From Rusavskia elegans (Eukaryota; Ascomycota; Lecanoromycetes; Teloschistales; Teloschistaceae), in contig SAUG01000134.1 in assembly GCA_011316305.1 (NCBI GenBank), forward strand, positions 1 to 64,000: a stretch of DNA of 64,000 nt, given 5' to 3'. Below are positions 22,425 through 35,089 of the stretch, in pieces (within the stretch, counting starts at the first letter, position 1; each line of letters opens with the position of its first letter). The notes below the pieces were generated by a model that searched no databases, was not told the DNA's origin, and saw nothing but the letters and a program-made list of their open reading frames with translations. Position numbers and translations under genes: made by a program.

Positions 22425-22787
22425 GATTCTGAATATAATATATATTAAAGAGCCGATAGTAAGATAATCCTAATTAGCAGGGGCGGTTTCTAAATGAAGA
22501 CCGGAATCTATAAAAATAGAAATATTATCTTTATAAATTATAAAACGCTAATCTTTTAAAATCTTTTTAATTTATATCGTTTAGTTAAACTAAATAGTAT
22601 AGTATTCCTAATTTCTAATAATTTTTATATTAAAATAAAAATTAATAAAATCTAAATCCGATATTTAAAAGCGTTCGTTTAAATATATCTTAATATTATT
22701 AAAGTTCTAATAACTAGCGCTATAAAAGAGAATATCGTCTATATAGACGCCGATAATAATTATACTATTATAAAACATACTATAATC
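22425..22787 (-). pseudogene. Copia-gamma reverse transcriptase, YIDD segment
   Basis: Short Copia-gamma piece between Gypsy-A and Copia-delta, aligning with Copia-zeta 43470-43857. On the minus strand at about 22735-22746 it still encodes YIDD of the Copia RT active site; the matching position in Copia-delta (28616-28627) reads YINN. The piece ends in the TAATC duplication at 22783-22787. Confidence 0.82.
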
Positions 22788-22963
22788 TGTTAGAAGTACG
22801 TATTACGTATAACAGCTATACTAAGGCGCTAAGGGCGCTAGTACCGATTAGGCTTAGTAGATCTAGGCGCTAAAGCCCTGCTATCTTCTTTTTATATACT
22901 TAGTTCAGGCGAAAGCCTACTTTAGTAAATTAAGCTTAATATTCTATATATATAATTTTAATA
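22788..22963 (+). repeat. Copia-delta 5' LTR
   Basis: 176 bp from TGTTAGAAGTACG to TATAATTTTAATA. Terminal CA is now TA. It is followed by GGTTATAAACCTGG, the candidate primer-binding region shared by all 5' LTRs of the family. The LTR contains the conserved TTCAGGCGAAAGCC and a TTATATAC TATA-like box. Confidence 0.92.
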
Positions 22964-24060
22964 GGTTATAAACCTGGAAGTTCTGGCCGAGTTAGTTTAT
23001 AATAGTTATTATTATTATTCGCGAGTATTATATTCTTATATTTAATTTTTTTATATCTATTTCGAATTTTTTTTAATCGACCCTTTAATAGATCCGATAT
23101 ATATTATTAAATCAGATAAAGTATCTAATACAGCGAAAAAAAAAGCCTATAGTTATACTACTATCTATAAATATTCCGGTAACTACCGAAATTATAAATC
23201 GCTAAATAGACCCTTTTTATTTTATTTTATAACCCTTTCTAGCCGCTTAAACTACTAACTTCTTTACTTTTAAATAAAACTATTAAGTCGCTAATTTACT
23301 ATATACAGATATATTACTATAGAAATATTATATTAGATACGGTAATTAGGCCTTTAAAATTAGATTTTTATAATTATTAGTCTTATATCCTAGTACCTAG
23401 CTAACGCTAGTTATCAGCGTATATTCTATAGTAATCTAGATAGCCAAGCTCGTACTAGCTATTATAAAAAAATATAGGAAGCGACTGCCTAGCTAACTTA
23501 GTATAGGCTAGAGCCTTTATAAAATAGGGAGCTAATAGACTATATTCCTAGCTATTATATCTTTCCTAACTTCCTAACGGTCTAAGTAAGCCCCTACTAT
23601 TTCTAAACTAACTACCTTGCCTCTAGAACTAGAGCTATTAAGCCTAGCTTTCGGTTTTACTAGCTATATCGTCTAATCCTAAATAGTATAAAATTTCGAA
23701 GTATTCTATTTATTATTAAGGACTATTAGTATATTATTTTAATTTTCGAAGTTTTATCTAATCTATTTAAAATCTTATATCTACTTCTATATTATTATTA
23801 TTAAAGCCTTATACTAATTCTTATAACTTTAAGAATCTTAAATAATATTTTTTTTAAAAACTACCTAATAACCTCCGGGTAAACTAAACTATCTATAATT
23901 TCTAATTTTCTATTAAAAACTATCGGTTCCTATATAATTAATAGTAAATCGATTTTACTATTTAGAGCCGTCTACGCCTAGACTCTAATTACTATCTATT
24001 ATAATTACTTTTAATTATATCTAAAGATAACCCGGACCTTTTTATAGTTTTTAGTCCTTT
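22964..24060 (+). other. Copia-delta leader
   Basis: About 1.1 kb of untranslated leader between LTR and gag, homologous to the leaders of Copia-alpha and -zeta on the opposite strand. No protein is recognisable on either strand. The stretch includes the conserved CTAACGCTAGTTATC / CAGCTGC-like blocks seen in the other leaders. Confidence 0.55.
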
Positions 24061-27000
24061 TCTAATATCTTTAAGCCCGAGTAATTTATTTAGTTTTAAA
24101 GTTATTATACTTCCCGGATATTTACTTCTAGACTTTCTTTTAAATTTTTCTTTCTATAATATTATTCTTTACAGTACTCTATAGTCTAGTATAAAATTTA
24201 ATAATATATCTACCCTTATAATATTAACTATAGATAATATTAAACTAGAAGGTTCTAGTTACCCTATTAATATAGTTTTAAAACTTAAGACCTGCTCGGA
24301 TTATAAATATTAGAAGGAAGCTATTATAGCCTATCTTATTTTTAATAATCTCCGAGCCGCTACTAAAGGTTCTTTATCCCCGGCTCCTTTTAACTATAAA
24401 GAAGAACGGATAGAATGTACCTATATAGTAATTAAGACGACCTATAGTACTAACGCTAAAAACCTTATTAAAGATATTATATTAGATACTACCTCTCTGG
24501 GAAGCTCCTGTCTGGGGTTATATTGAGTTTTTATATATATATATATATATATGTTCCATTAATATTATATACGGCAACGATTATTGTATTTCACGTACAA
24601 AGAAATTTCACAGCTAAAGTTCGTCAGGCAAGGTTTATAGCGCAGTCAATTACTTCTATTTAACTATTTCCTTCTTTATTCGATTACGAATTCTCTACTA
24701 TTTCTTCCTCGACGTTATATATAATTATCAGCCTCTAATATTTCCGCTATATCTACCTACTATACTACGAAGTAATTATCTATATCCGTCGCCTCGGCTA
24801 TACTTATCGTATAACCCGCGCCTAAACGTTCTATTAAGCTATTAAAATACTCTTTAGCCCGTATAGCTTTAAGAGGGCCGCTAGCTATAGAGTTACCTAC
24901 TAGTACGCTAGCTACTATAACCGGAAGCTTTACCCGGTCGATTAGATTAAAAAGGGATAGGAAAGTCGGATAGCGCGTTTTAAAGGCGGTAAAGAAAAAA
25001 TCTTTATCGAAGTCGGAATAGATTACTCTAGCTATAATAAAATAGTTAACGACCGTATAGATAGATATAGTTATTATAGATATAGGTACTACCGTCTAGT
25101 TAAGCTATAGTATAGCTATTATAGGAGTATATACGTACGTAAAGGGTTTTAGGTTTATATTACTAGTAAAAGAAAAAGAAGCGATAACTATAAGATATAT
25201 TTATCTATAAAAATTTCTATATTAAATTATCGGTAGAAAAATATATTATATTACTAAGTAAGTTTAAATTAAAACTTTATAGAACCGTTATTTATATTAT
25301 CTAAACTAGGGTATAAGTTCTACTACCGTATATTTAATACTAATATACTAACGCTTGATTTGCTTACCGAACCACTGGTTCACCGGGTACCAAAGCCAAA
25401 ACAAATAACTAAATATTAGATACTAAAAAGATATTAGATAAATTCCAGGTATAATATAGAGTCCGTAGTACCGGCAAGTTTATAGAACTCGACGCCTAGT
25501 TAAATACCCTTTATTATAATAGTTCTTTTAAGAGTATTAAAGCTTATATAGCAAAATTTTATAAGCTTACTAATAAAATTTTAGCTATAGGCGTTATTAT
25601 TTTAGAGAGCCTTTTTATTTTAAAATTCCTTTAGGGCTTTAGGGCCGCTTTTAGCTACTTCTAAATCTCGTTTATCTAAAATAATATTATTATTAATAAT
25701 AAAAATAAGTAAGAAAAAAAAATAGTTACTTTAAATAAGACTATTAGTACCGCTATTAATTAGGAATATCGCTAATATAATAATAGCGAGTCTACTACTA
25801 CTAGAACTAAAACCTTTCTATTTATAAATAATCCGAATAAATAAGTTATTAAAGTCGACTACTATTTTTACTATAACCGAAATAGTTATATAAATAATAT
25901 CTACTATAGTTTATATCCTAAATTAAAAAAGATTTAAATAGTAGAAAAGTAGAAAAATAGTAGTAGTAAATACTAAAAGGATAATAGTAATAAAAGTAAA
26001 AATAGTAAAAAAAAGGATAATAAAAATAGTAAAAATAATAAAAATAATAAATCCAAGGATAATAAATCTAAAAATAAATCTATTAAATTTAAAAAATTAT
26101 TAAATTTTATTATAGTAGTACCGGCCTCTATTAATTTTAGTTTTTTAACTTTTATTTCTATAGTTTTATCGGCTTTATTAAATAAACTAGATTTTATTAA
26201 TAGTTAGATATTCGACTATATCTATAACTATTATACTATTTTCTAGTAGTATCTATATATTAAATCTAGTATAAAACCTATCTAGAATAAATCTATAATC
26301 GGTATTAATAATACTACTAGTTTCTAACCGATTACTAAAGGTACTATTATATTTAACTATTTTATTAATAGTAGATACCGTCCTATAGAATTTTATAATA
26401 TTCTTTATACTCTCGGGTTAGATACTAACTTTCTATTAATATTATAAATTTAAAAAATAGATATTAAAATAATTATTAAAAACTATAGTTTTAGCTTTAG
26501 TTTTAATATTCCGAATTTAATATTAACTATCTATATATATAAACGTCTATTTTAATTAAATATTAATATTATATAGCGCGGCCCTATAAATTTTTTTTTT
26601 ATTTTTTATTTTTTTCTATTTTTATTTTTATTTTTATTAATACCCGATATAGCTTTATAGGCTTTTACTAAGATATTAGTAGAAGTAGAAAGTATCTAGT
26701 ACGTCCGGCTTAGATATCTAAATAACTAGTATTTATATAAACTAGCTAATATATCTATAGGGATCGATTTATTTAAAGTTTCTAAATCTAAATCCGATTT
26801 TTATAAGGTTTATATTTTAGATAAGTAATATAAATAGGTATCTAGGAGCTATATCCGCCCTAGTAATAGTTCTATAGACTTTATTTATACTAACCGTATA
26901 GAATTTATTTAAAAAAGTAAAGTTCTAGTAATATATAATAGGAGCTAATATATTTTTACCTTTTTAGATAATAATATCTAGAAGTATAGTATTTATATAA

Positions 27001-29605
27001 CTAAAATAAAAAATAGTCCCGAAATCTTTAAATACTAGAATTACTTCTATACCTATAATAAAAAAGGCGTTTTTATTATTAAATATTTTTATAGTAATAA
27101 CGAATTAAAGAGCTATATTATATCTAAAAGCTTTACTAATAAAAATATCTAGTAGAAATCTACTAAATCTAATAATATATAATAAAATAGTACTTCTGAA
27201 TATTATAGATAAATACTAATATATAAAATCTATCCTATATTAGTTTATAACGGCTTTAATAAGAAATATTAGCTATTATTTATTAAAACTACTATCTTTT
27301 TATACTTCCGGTTATTTAGTAGTAAATTAGATATAATTTTATATTAAAAGGAATATAGTAAACTTTTAGATTTAAACCGATTCTATATTCTAGGTTCTAT
27401 AGTATATCTAATATATAGTAAAAAAATTCAGAAATTCTATAATCGAAGTAATAAATATATTTTTATTAATTACTTTAGTAATACTATCTATAAACTATTA
27501 AATCTTTAAAGTAAAATTATCCGCGCTTCTTCTATAGTATTTAAAAAGATAGATTAAAACCTAGATTTATTAGATCTATAAGAGTTAAAAGAATTTAAAA
27601 ATAAATAGTAACTCCTGCGGAAACAGTAGTATACTAATAGGAAGTCTAATTCTAGAAGGTTATAGTTATAATCTAGTAACTTTAAATTAATATTTAAACT
27701 AATAGTTTCCTTTTATTAAATTCTAATATCTTACTAAATTCCTTTTATCTATAGTTAAATTCTATTACCAGCTAACTTATCTAATAGTCTTTATATTATT
27801 AAAATTAATAATTCGGATTTAGATTCCGATTCCGATATATTACCGCCCTATTTTTAGACTATTATATCTTATCTATAAACCGATTATACTATTTATTTTT
27901 CTATTAAAGTTCTATATAATTACTCCGAATTCCGAATACTAGATAATTACGATTACTTCTTACTAGATCTAATTATAAACATTTATATATTTATTAATAC
28001 TATAAAAAAAAGTATAGTATTAAATCCTTCTAAATTCTAGTTATATAAAAAGACTATAAAGTTATTCTATACTAATATATAATTTACGATTAAGATATAA
28101 AAGAAGAACTAGTATTATTAGAATTAAACGAATTTTAAATATTATATACTAAAGTATTAATACCTTCTTTAAAATATCTTATAGAAAATAAATAGGTATA
28201 TAAGATTAATAGGGATACTAATAATAAAATTATATATTTTAAAACTCGCTAGATTATTTATAGTTTTAAATAGAAAGCCGGTATCGATTTTAATAAAATC
28301 TTCGCCTTTATTATTAAACTAATATTATATAAAGCTATTTTCGCTATAGCTACCGCCTATAGCCTAGTATTTAATTAAATAGATATTAAGACTACTTTCC
28401 TTTATAGTTATATAGGTAAAATTATCTATATATAATATTCTACTAGTTTCGGTAATTCTAATATAATATATAAGTTTCGGAAAATTTTCTATAGTTTTAA
28501 ATAGTTATTTTAGGTCTAGTATCGCTATTTCGCTAAATTCTTTATTATTATTAGCTTTAAATTTCTAGAATCCGATTATAGTATTTTCTATAATAGTATA
28601 ATTATTATTAGTATTTATATTAATAATATTTTTCTATATAGTACTAGTTATTAGGATTTTAATAATATTAAGATATATCTAAACGAACGTTTTTAAATAT
28701 TAGATTTAGATTCTATTAATCTCTATTTTAGTATAAAGATTATTAGAAACCGGGAATTCTATACTATTTAGTTAAATTAAACTATCTATATTAAATAGAT
28801 TCTAAATAACTATAGCTTTACTATTTCTAAAAATAATATTTCTATTTTTATAGATTTCGGTTTTTATTTAGAAACTATCCCCGCCGACTAGGATTACTTT
28901 CTACTAATAAAATATAAATATTAGAGTACTATCGGCTTTTTAATATATACTATATTTAGAACCTATTTTAATATCGCCTTCGCTGTTTCTATTATTAATT
29001 AATATTTATCTAATTCTATAAACTACTACTAGAATACTATTATTAGGATTTTTAAATATCTATATAAAACGGCTTATTTTATTTTTATCTATAGAAATAA
29101 CTTATGAAAGCTTCGGGGGTATACTAATACTACTTAGGTAAATAATTATAAAACCTATTACTCTATTTTTAGGTATATTTTTAATATTAGATCCGGCGCT
29201 ATTAGCTAGTTTTTTAAATAGTAAGCTATTATAGCTATATCGACTACCGAAGTAGAATTAGATAGTAAAACTAGAGCTATTAAAAAAGCTATTTAGTTAA
29301 ATTATATTCTAAGTTAGTTATTAATCGATAAATAGGATTTAAATATTACTTTAAATATAGTAATCCTATATAGTTATAACTAGGGCGCTATTACTTTTCC
29401 TAAAAACCTTTAGTTCTATAGTTATATAAAATATATTAATATCTATATTAAATCTCTATAAAAGAAAGTTATTAATAAAACTATCGACTTCTAGTATATT
29501 CTAACGGAATAAATAGTAGCTAATAGGCTTACTAAAGCTCTAGATAAAGGTAAATTTAAGGATTTTTATATAGTATTTAGATTTAAAGATCTAAAAATAT
29601 TCTAA
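24060..29605 (+). pseudogene. Copia-delta gag-pol, decayed and interrupted by X2
   Basis: Gag-Pol polyprotein pseudogene split by X2 at 24492-25413. After X2 the frame reads Copia-type Gag: AYIAKFYKLTNKILAIGV, ESLFILKFLQGF. A zinc knuckle with Cys/His turned to Tyr lies at 25857-25932, then a Lys/Asn/Ser-rich linker (25960-26090). A protease-like WIFD motif is near 26205. The GAG-pre-integrase motif YVRLRYLNNQYLYKL (from H-RLGHLN) lies near 26700, and the integrase core follows. Reverse transcriptase 28200-28740 has FKQKAGIDFNKIFAF, QIDIKTTFLY and YINN at 28616-28627. RNase H ends ANRLTKALDKGKFK, with the stop near 29605. Stops are frequent and mostly replace Gln or Trp. Confidence 0.9.
24492..25413 (-). 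mobile_element. Element X, copy 2 (922 bp)
   Basis: Copy of X in Copia-delta gag, with a perfect 12-bp duplication TATTAGATACTA at 24480-24491 and 25414-25425. The plus strand starts CCTCTCTGGGAAGCTCCTG and ends CAAATAACTAAA. The conserved frame is on the minus strand (about 24720-25060). It includes LIDRVKLPVIVASVL and AKEYFNSLIERLGAGYTI and aligns with copies 1, 3 and 5. A (TA)n run sits near the left end. Confidence 0.9.
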
Positions 29606-30280
29606 ACTTTAAATAATAATAGTAATAATCTATTTAAATTATAAAAATCCTTTTAATAATAATTTTTCCCGGAATATAATTAATTCCGGGGTACTGGTAA
29701 TTACTATATACCTATAAATATTATTTTCCGAAAGTATAATATATACTATAAAAAATAGTTAAATCTTTAAATAATTCTAGATTCTATAGGCCTATCTATA
29801 TAATATCTATATTATTTTTAAATCGCTATACCTTTTATATATTTTCCGATAATATATTCGATTAAAATCCGTATATAGTTATCTATACCCGAATTTATTC
29901 TTCTATTTTAATAATAAAATACTAAAAGGGTACCTTCGGCTAATATTCTACTAAATTCTATATTAAACTTAATATATTAACTAGTTTTAATATCGGTAAA
30001 ATATATTTTTACTATCTAGTAGACTATTTAGGTTCTATATAAGATTTTTCGGAGCTAGTATACGGGTATAGACTAGTTAGTATCCTAGCTACTAGCCGCC
30101 TGCTATTTATTTTTATCTATTATCTACTACTATTATATCTTCGAGTATATTTTTATTAATCCTATTCCATTTAATATATAAATTATACTATTCGATTCTC
30201 TATATTCTATATTTCTAGTTAATATAATTTTTAGCTGTTATAGATTTAAATAGCTTTTAAAAATTTAATTTTACCTCCTA
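29606..30280 (+). other. Copia-delta spacer between pol and accessory ORF
   Basis: About 0.67 kb also present in Copia-zeta (42240-42826) and, up to its left limit, in Copia-gamma (4741-5400). It begins with TTCCGGGGTACTGGTAATTAC. It contains conserved blocks rather than an open frame and may hold a second promoter or splice signals for the accessory ORF, which is speculation. No repeat of it occurs near the 5' end, so it is not an LTR. Confidence 0.55.
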
Positions 30281-31190
30281 TATCTCTAGAGAACTCGACA
30301 TATATATATATATCGAAGTATTTAATAAACTATTCGATAACTTTCGAGTTTATATCGCCTATAAGAACTATAATAATAATCTACTCTACTTCTACTTTTA
30401 GGTACTATCCTATCTAAATCTCGAATCTAAATACTATTAAATAAAAAATCATATTAATAGCTTTTAGAATTATAATATTTTTAGCCGTCTAAAGCTAGAT
30501 AATAATAATATATAAATACGTATTAAGGTCATTACTACCTAGCTATACCGTTAAATTAACTATAGAATCCTATAGAAACTCTAGAAATAGTACTATTAGG
30601 GCGCCGTAATCGTTAATAATCTAAAAACTTATATTAATCCTCGAAACTATAATAAATATCTCTATATCTAAGACTATCTAGATAATTTAATCTTTAATAT
30701 ATCTATAAAGGCTTATAATATTTTAATAGATATTTAATATATATTTCTTTAGTAAATTAAAAAGAAATATAATATCTATACCTTTTAGTATTTCGGTAGT
30801 ATTAATAATAACCGATAATAGCTATAACTTATAACTAGATAGGTACTTTCGATTACTAAAACCCTAGATATATTCTTCTAATTAGGTAATATCTGTTTTA
30901 AATATTTTAAAAAAATCTATATTATAAACTAAAATCTATACTAGTATCCTACTAGGTACACTACTATAATAGGAAGTTTAAAATACTATAGAAACTATAG
31001 GAACTCTAATTTCTTTTATCTAGATTTCGATTTTTATGATTTATATATATATATCTACTATAGGAGCTTTTTAAACTTTATCTACCTCGCCTTTATTATA
31101 TATAAACTCTTTTTTCTATAGGTTTTTTAGCAAGTATATAGTAAGTCTATTTAATTTCTACCTACGGTATATATATAGTATATTATTTAT
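30280..31190 (+). pseudogene. Copia accessory ORF between pol and 3' LTR, delta copy
   Basis: A frame in the sense direction after pol, beginning about SRELDIYIYIEVFNKLFDNF and continuing VYIAYKNYNNN, VIVNNLKTYINPRNYNKYL and LDNLIFNISIKAYNILIDI. Stops are nearly all TAG/TAA at presumed Gln/Trp. The same region is present in Copia-zeta (41246-42240, minus) and Copia-eta (63601-64000, minus), so it belongs to the family rather than to one insertion. I do not recognise the product. The composition recalls a Gag-like or DNA-binding soluble protein; no membrane anchor is obvious. Typical Ty1/Copia elements lack such a gene. Confidence 0.55.
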
Positions 31191-31197
31191 ATAGGAG

Positions 31198-31373
31198 TAT
31201 TGAAAGTAAATATTATATATAATAGCTATACTAAAGCGTTAAGGGCGCTAGTACCGATCAGGCCTAGTAGATCTAGGCGCCAAGGCCCTACCACCTCCTT
31301 TTTATATATTTAGTTCAGGCGAAAGTCTACCTTAGTAAATTAAACTTGATATTCCACATACATGATTTCAATA
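31198..31373 (+). repeat. Copia-delta 3' LTR
   Basis: 176 bp from TATTGAAAGTAAA (TG changed to TA) to CATGATTTCAATA. Its right half keeps CA/TG (TTCCACATACATGATTTC) that the 5' LTR has lost (TTCTATATATATAATTTT). It is preceded by ATAGGAG, a short purine tract. Confidence 0.92.
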
Positions 31374-31909
31374 TAATCGGATTCTAGAGATTTAAAGCCG
31401 ATAATAGTAAAGAATTTAGTAAAATAGCGGTACTAAATTCGAAGCGATTATTTAAAACTATAGAAGGCCTTTCGGAGTTTATATATTATATTATAGTAGC
31501 TGATACCAGTTAAATATTATATATAGATAATATTATCTTTATAATTATAGAAGAAAGCCGTTTTAATATCTATTTAATCGAACTCTAGGCCGTAGGCGGC
31601 AGCTATAGCGAAAATAGCTTTATATAATATAGATTTAATTACCGAAGTAAAGATTATTTTAAAGTTAATACCGGTTTTTTATTTAAAACTACGAATAACC
31701 TAGCTAATTTTAAAATATACAATTTTACTATCGGTATCTCTTTTAGTTTTATATATCTAAAATATTTATCTCTTAGAAAATTATTTATCGGAGATAGAAA
31801 TACCTTAGTATATAGTATTTTAATATCGTTAAATTCTAATAATATAAAATTTTCTTTTATAGCCTTATATTACTCGTCGGTATAAGATAATTCTATAGCC
31901 TTTCTATAT

Positions 31910-32811
31910 TTATTTAGTTATTTGTTTCGGTTTTGGTACCCGGTAAACCAGTGGTTCAGTAAGTAAATCAAGCGTTGGTATACTAGTATTAAATATACGG
32001 TAGCAGAGTTTATATTCTAGTTTAATTAACGTAAATAACGGTTCTTTCTATAGAATTTTAATTTAAATTTATTTAGTAATATAACGTATCTTTCTACCGA
32101 TAAGTTAACGTAAAAATTTTTATAGATAAATATACCTTATAGCTATCGTTTTTTTTACTAGTCAAGTACTATAACTTATTTAAAGCCTTTATATATATAT
32201 ATATATTCTCCTGTAACAGCTATAGCTGTAAGCTAAACTAGATAGTAGTATCTATATCCGTAATAATTATATCTACCCGCGTAGTTATCGACTACCTCGT
32301 TATAGCTAGAATTACCTATTTCGACTTTAATCTAAATTTTTTCTTTACTACCTTTAAAACGCGCTATCTAACCTCCCTACCTACCTTTAATCTAATCGAC
32401 CGGGTAAAACTTCTAGCCGTAGTAGCTAGCGTACTATCTAGTAACCTTTTTAAAGCTAGATTGGCTAAAAAGTATTTTAATAGTCTAGTAGAATTTTTAG
32501 ATACAGGTTATATAATAAATACGGACGATATAATAAATATAGATAATTATTTCGCATATAGCGGAAATATTAGATACTCCTAATTATTTATAACGTGGAT
32601 TCGTAATCGAATAAAGAAGGAAATAGTTAAATAAAAGTAATTAATTGCGCTATAAACCTTGCCTGACGAACTATATATCTTTAGCTGTAAAGATTTCTTT
32701 ATACGTAAAATACAAAAATCGTTACCGAATATAACGTTAATAAAATATATATATATATATATATATAAAAACTCAATATAATTCTAGATAGAAATTTTCC
32801 AGGGGGGAGCT
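31910..32811 (+). mobile_element. Element X, copy 3 (about 0.9 kb)
   Basis: Begins TATTTAGTTATTTGTTTCGG and ends after (TA)n, CTCAATATAATTC and CCAGGGGGGAG. Flanks repeat about 10 bp (TTTCTATAT / TTTTTATAT near 31901 and 32812), with a likely RIP difference. The conserved frame is on the plus strand (about 32285-32560). It reads VIDYLVIARITYFDF, then LIDRVKLLAVVASVLSSNLF and AKKYFNSLVEFLDTGY, with no internal stop over roughly 90 codons. This is the most open copy of that frame. Confidence 0.88.
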
Positions 32812-34018
32812 TTTTTATATAACAAGGGTTCGGAAAGATTTAATATAATATCTTTTCTTATAATACTAATAAATATATAGACGCTTATAGTTAGATTTTT
32901 TAAAAAAATAATTAAAATTATCTAGTATCCAAAATTCGGAATAGTTATATAGAACTTTAATAAAAAATTAGATAGTACGATCGGTCTATAGATAAAGTAT
33001 AATAGTTTAAAAGCGAAGCGGTAATTTATCGGAATCTAAATCGGAATTATTAATTTCGGTAATATAGAAACTAGTAGATGAATTAGCCGGCGATAGAGTT
33101 TAACTATAAAAAAAAGGAATTCAGTAAAATATCGGGAAAGCTATTAGTTTAGATATTAAAAGGAAATTACTAGAATATTGCTATAACTTTTTAGAATTAG
33201 ATTCTCTATTAGTACGCTGCTATTCCCGCGGGAGCTACTATTAAAATTTATTTTCTAAATCTTCTAATTTCTATAGATCCAATAAATTTAGAATTTAATC
33301 TATTTTTTCGAATATAACGGAAAAGATATAGATAATTTAATTTTAAAGATTTAATACTTTATAGATAATATCGCCAAAATAACTAATCAAAATATATCTA
33401 TATTTTCGATTATAGAATTTCCGAATTTTTTTAATTATATATTAGATATACTACGTCGTCTAGAATATAAAATTAGTTTAATTCTAGAGGTTTACCGTAT
33501 TTCTTTTAATATAGAGTTATATCTAATTCACTACTAGATAACCGGAAATATAAAAAGATAGCAGCTTTGATAAATAATAGCTAATACTTTTTTTATAAAG
33601 CCGCTATATACTATCATAGGATAAACTTTATAAATTAGTATTTATCCGATATATTTGGAGGTACTATTCTATTATAGATTATATAATACGGTAGATTTTA
33701 ACTAAATACTTTTATATATAAAACTTTTAAATATAATATAGCTTCTAAATTCGTTATTACTATAAAAACGTTTAATAATAAAGATACTTTTTTTATTATA
33801 GATATAGAAGTAGTTCTAGTATTTTTGAATTCTAGAGGCGTCTTTTATTTTAGTTATATAGATATTATACTTTTAGATATTATTATCTAGAAAAATAAAA
33901 ATATATTAATTTCTATTATATACTACTAGAACTTTATTCTTTTAAATAGAACTTTTTCGGTTAGCGTCAATAAAGTTTATACAACCGCTACTAGAGCGGA
34001 TATAGCCTTTATAAAGCT

Positions 34019-34342
34019 TAGACTGGCCGGTTCGGGTCGAGTTTCCGTCGAACCGTCGGATATCCGACCCGATTTTAGTAACCCGACCCGGACCCGATCC
34101 GACGATAAAATATATTTAGTAGAATATATTTTTAATAGTTTAATAAAGGTAATATATCTAGATAATATATATTTTTGAATTAGAATCTTTCTAGCTAGCG
34201 TAGTGAATTAATTAGAATTTCTTTAGTAAATTCGTATAAAAGTTATACTAGCTTTATATTATTATACTATAATTTAGTAGTTTTAGCGGGTCGGGCCGAG
34301 TTAGCTAATCCGGGTTCGAAACCCGATCCGACGGCTAGTCTA
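34019..34342. mobile_element. hAT-like MITE, copy 3 (324 bp)
   Basis: Starts TAGACTGGCCGG and ends CCGACGGCTAGTCTA. Flanked by the 8-bp duplication ATAAAGCT / ATAAAGTT (34011-34018 and 34343-34350; one C-to-T change). Copia-zeta at 45530 shows the empty site. It shares terminal repeats with copies 1 and 2 but not their inside, so it is a related subfamily. Both ends are GC-rich and little mutated (GGTTCGGGTCGAG, CCCGACCCGGACCCG) whereas its centre is AT-rich. Confidence 0.88.
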
Positions 34343-35089
34343 ATAAAGTTATTTATATTATTTATCTAATATATAAACTTTATAAAAATCGAATTAGATA
34401 TAGAAACTTTAAATAGAATAATTTCTTTAGATATATTTACTAATTTATATAAACTCTAATTACTAAAATATCTAGATCGGATATACTAGATATTTTCTAC
34501 TTCTAACGATATTTTAGTAAAAGCTTTAAAAGCTATATCGGATATTAATAAAAATAAAGATAAAAAGTGAAAAGCAAAAAATAGAAAAAGATTTTATAGA
34601 GCCGCGCTATATAATATTAATAAATAATAGATATAGACCTTTATATATATAGATAGTTAATATTAAACCCGGAGTACCGAAGCTAAAACTAAAGTTATAG
34701 TTTTTAATAATTATTTTAATAATTATTTTCTAAATATATAATATTAATAGGAAATTAATATCGGATCGAAAAATATAAAAAATTATATAGAATTTTATAG
34801 AACGGTAATTACTATTAATAAAGTAGTTAAATATAATAGTACTTTTAACGATCGGTCGGAAGCTAATAGCGCTATTAATACCGGTTATAAAATCGTTTTA
34901 AATAGATTTTATACTAGATTCGATAAAAAGATACCGCTAAAAGGTATTATAATAGTTATAGATATAGTTATATATCTAACTATTAAAAATATCTAGTTTA
35001 TTAAATAAAGCCGATAAAGTTATAGAAGCGAGAGTTATAAAACTAAAATTAGTAAAAGCGGATACTATTATTAAAAAATTTAGAAATTT

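Larger units (their letters stand above)
22788..31373 (+). mobile_element. Copia-delta, full-length Ty1/Copia element
   Basis: Plus-strand Copia with two 176-bp LTRs (22788-22963 and 31198-31373) and a perfect TAATC duplication (22783-22787 and 31374-31378), inserted in the RT of Copia-gamma, a member of the same family in opposite orientation. Without the X2 insertion it is about 7.65 kb. Order is LTR, 1.1-kb leader, gag-pol as apparently one frame, 0.67-kb spacer, accessory ORF, LTR. It is RIP-mutated but the domains are readable, and it is the best reference for the family here. Confidence 0.94.
31374..34500 (-). pseudogene. Copia-gamma RT N-terminal part and integrase, decayed
   Basis: Minus-strand Copia-gamma from the point of Copia-delta insertion, aligning with Copia-zeta 43858-45700. 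It covers the N-terminal half of reverse transcriptase (31380-31900), the linker, and integrase, interrupted by X3 (31910-32811) and by MITE 3 (34019-34342). The empty sites are visible in Copia-zeta at 44355 and 45530. No catalytic residue could be assigned with certainty because of RIP. Confidence 0.75.

Noticed and set aside
24060..29605. Host genes within the long stop-poor frames
   Set aside because: The domains are Copia Gag, protease, integrase, RT and RNase H, in a unit bounded by LTRs and a TSD.
29690..30190. A 0.5-kb LTR starting TGGTAATTAC after Copia pol
   Set aside because: No matching copy occurs upstream of gag in any Copia element, while the 176-bp LTRs are present at both ends with TSDs. 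It is an internal spacer.
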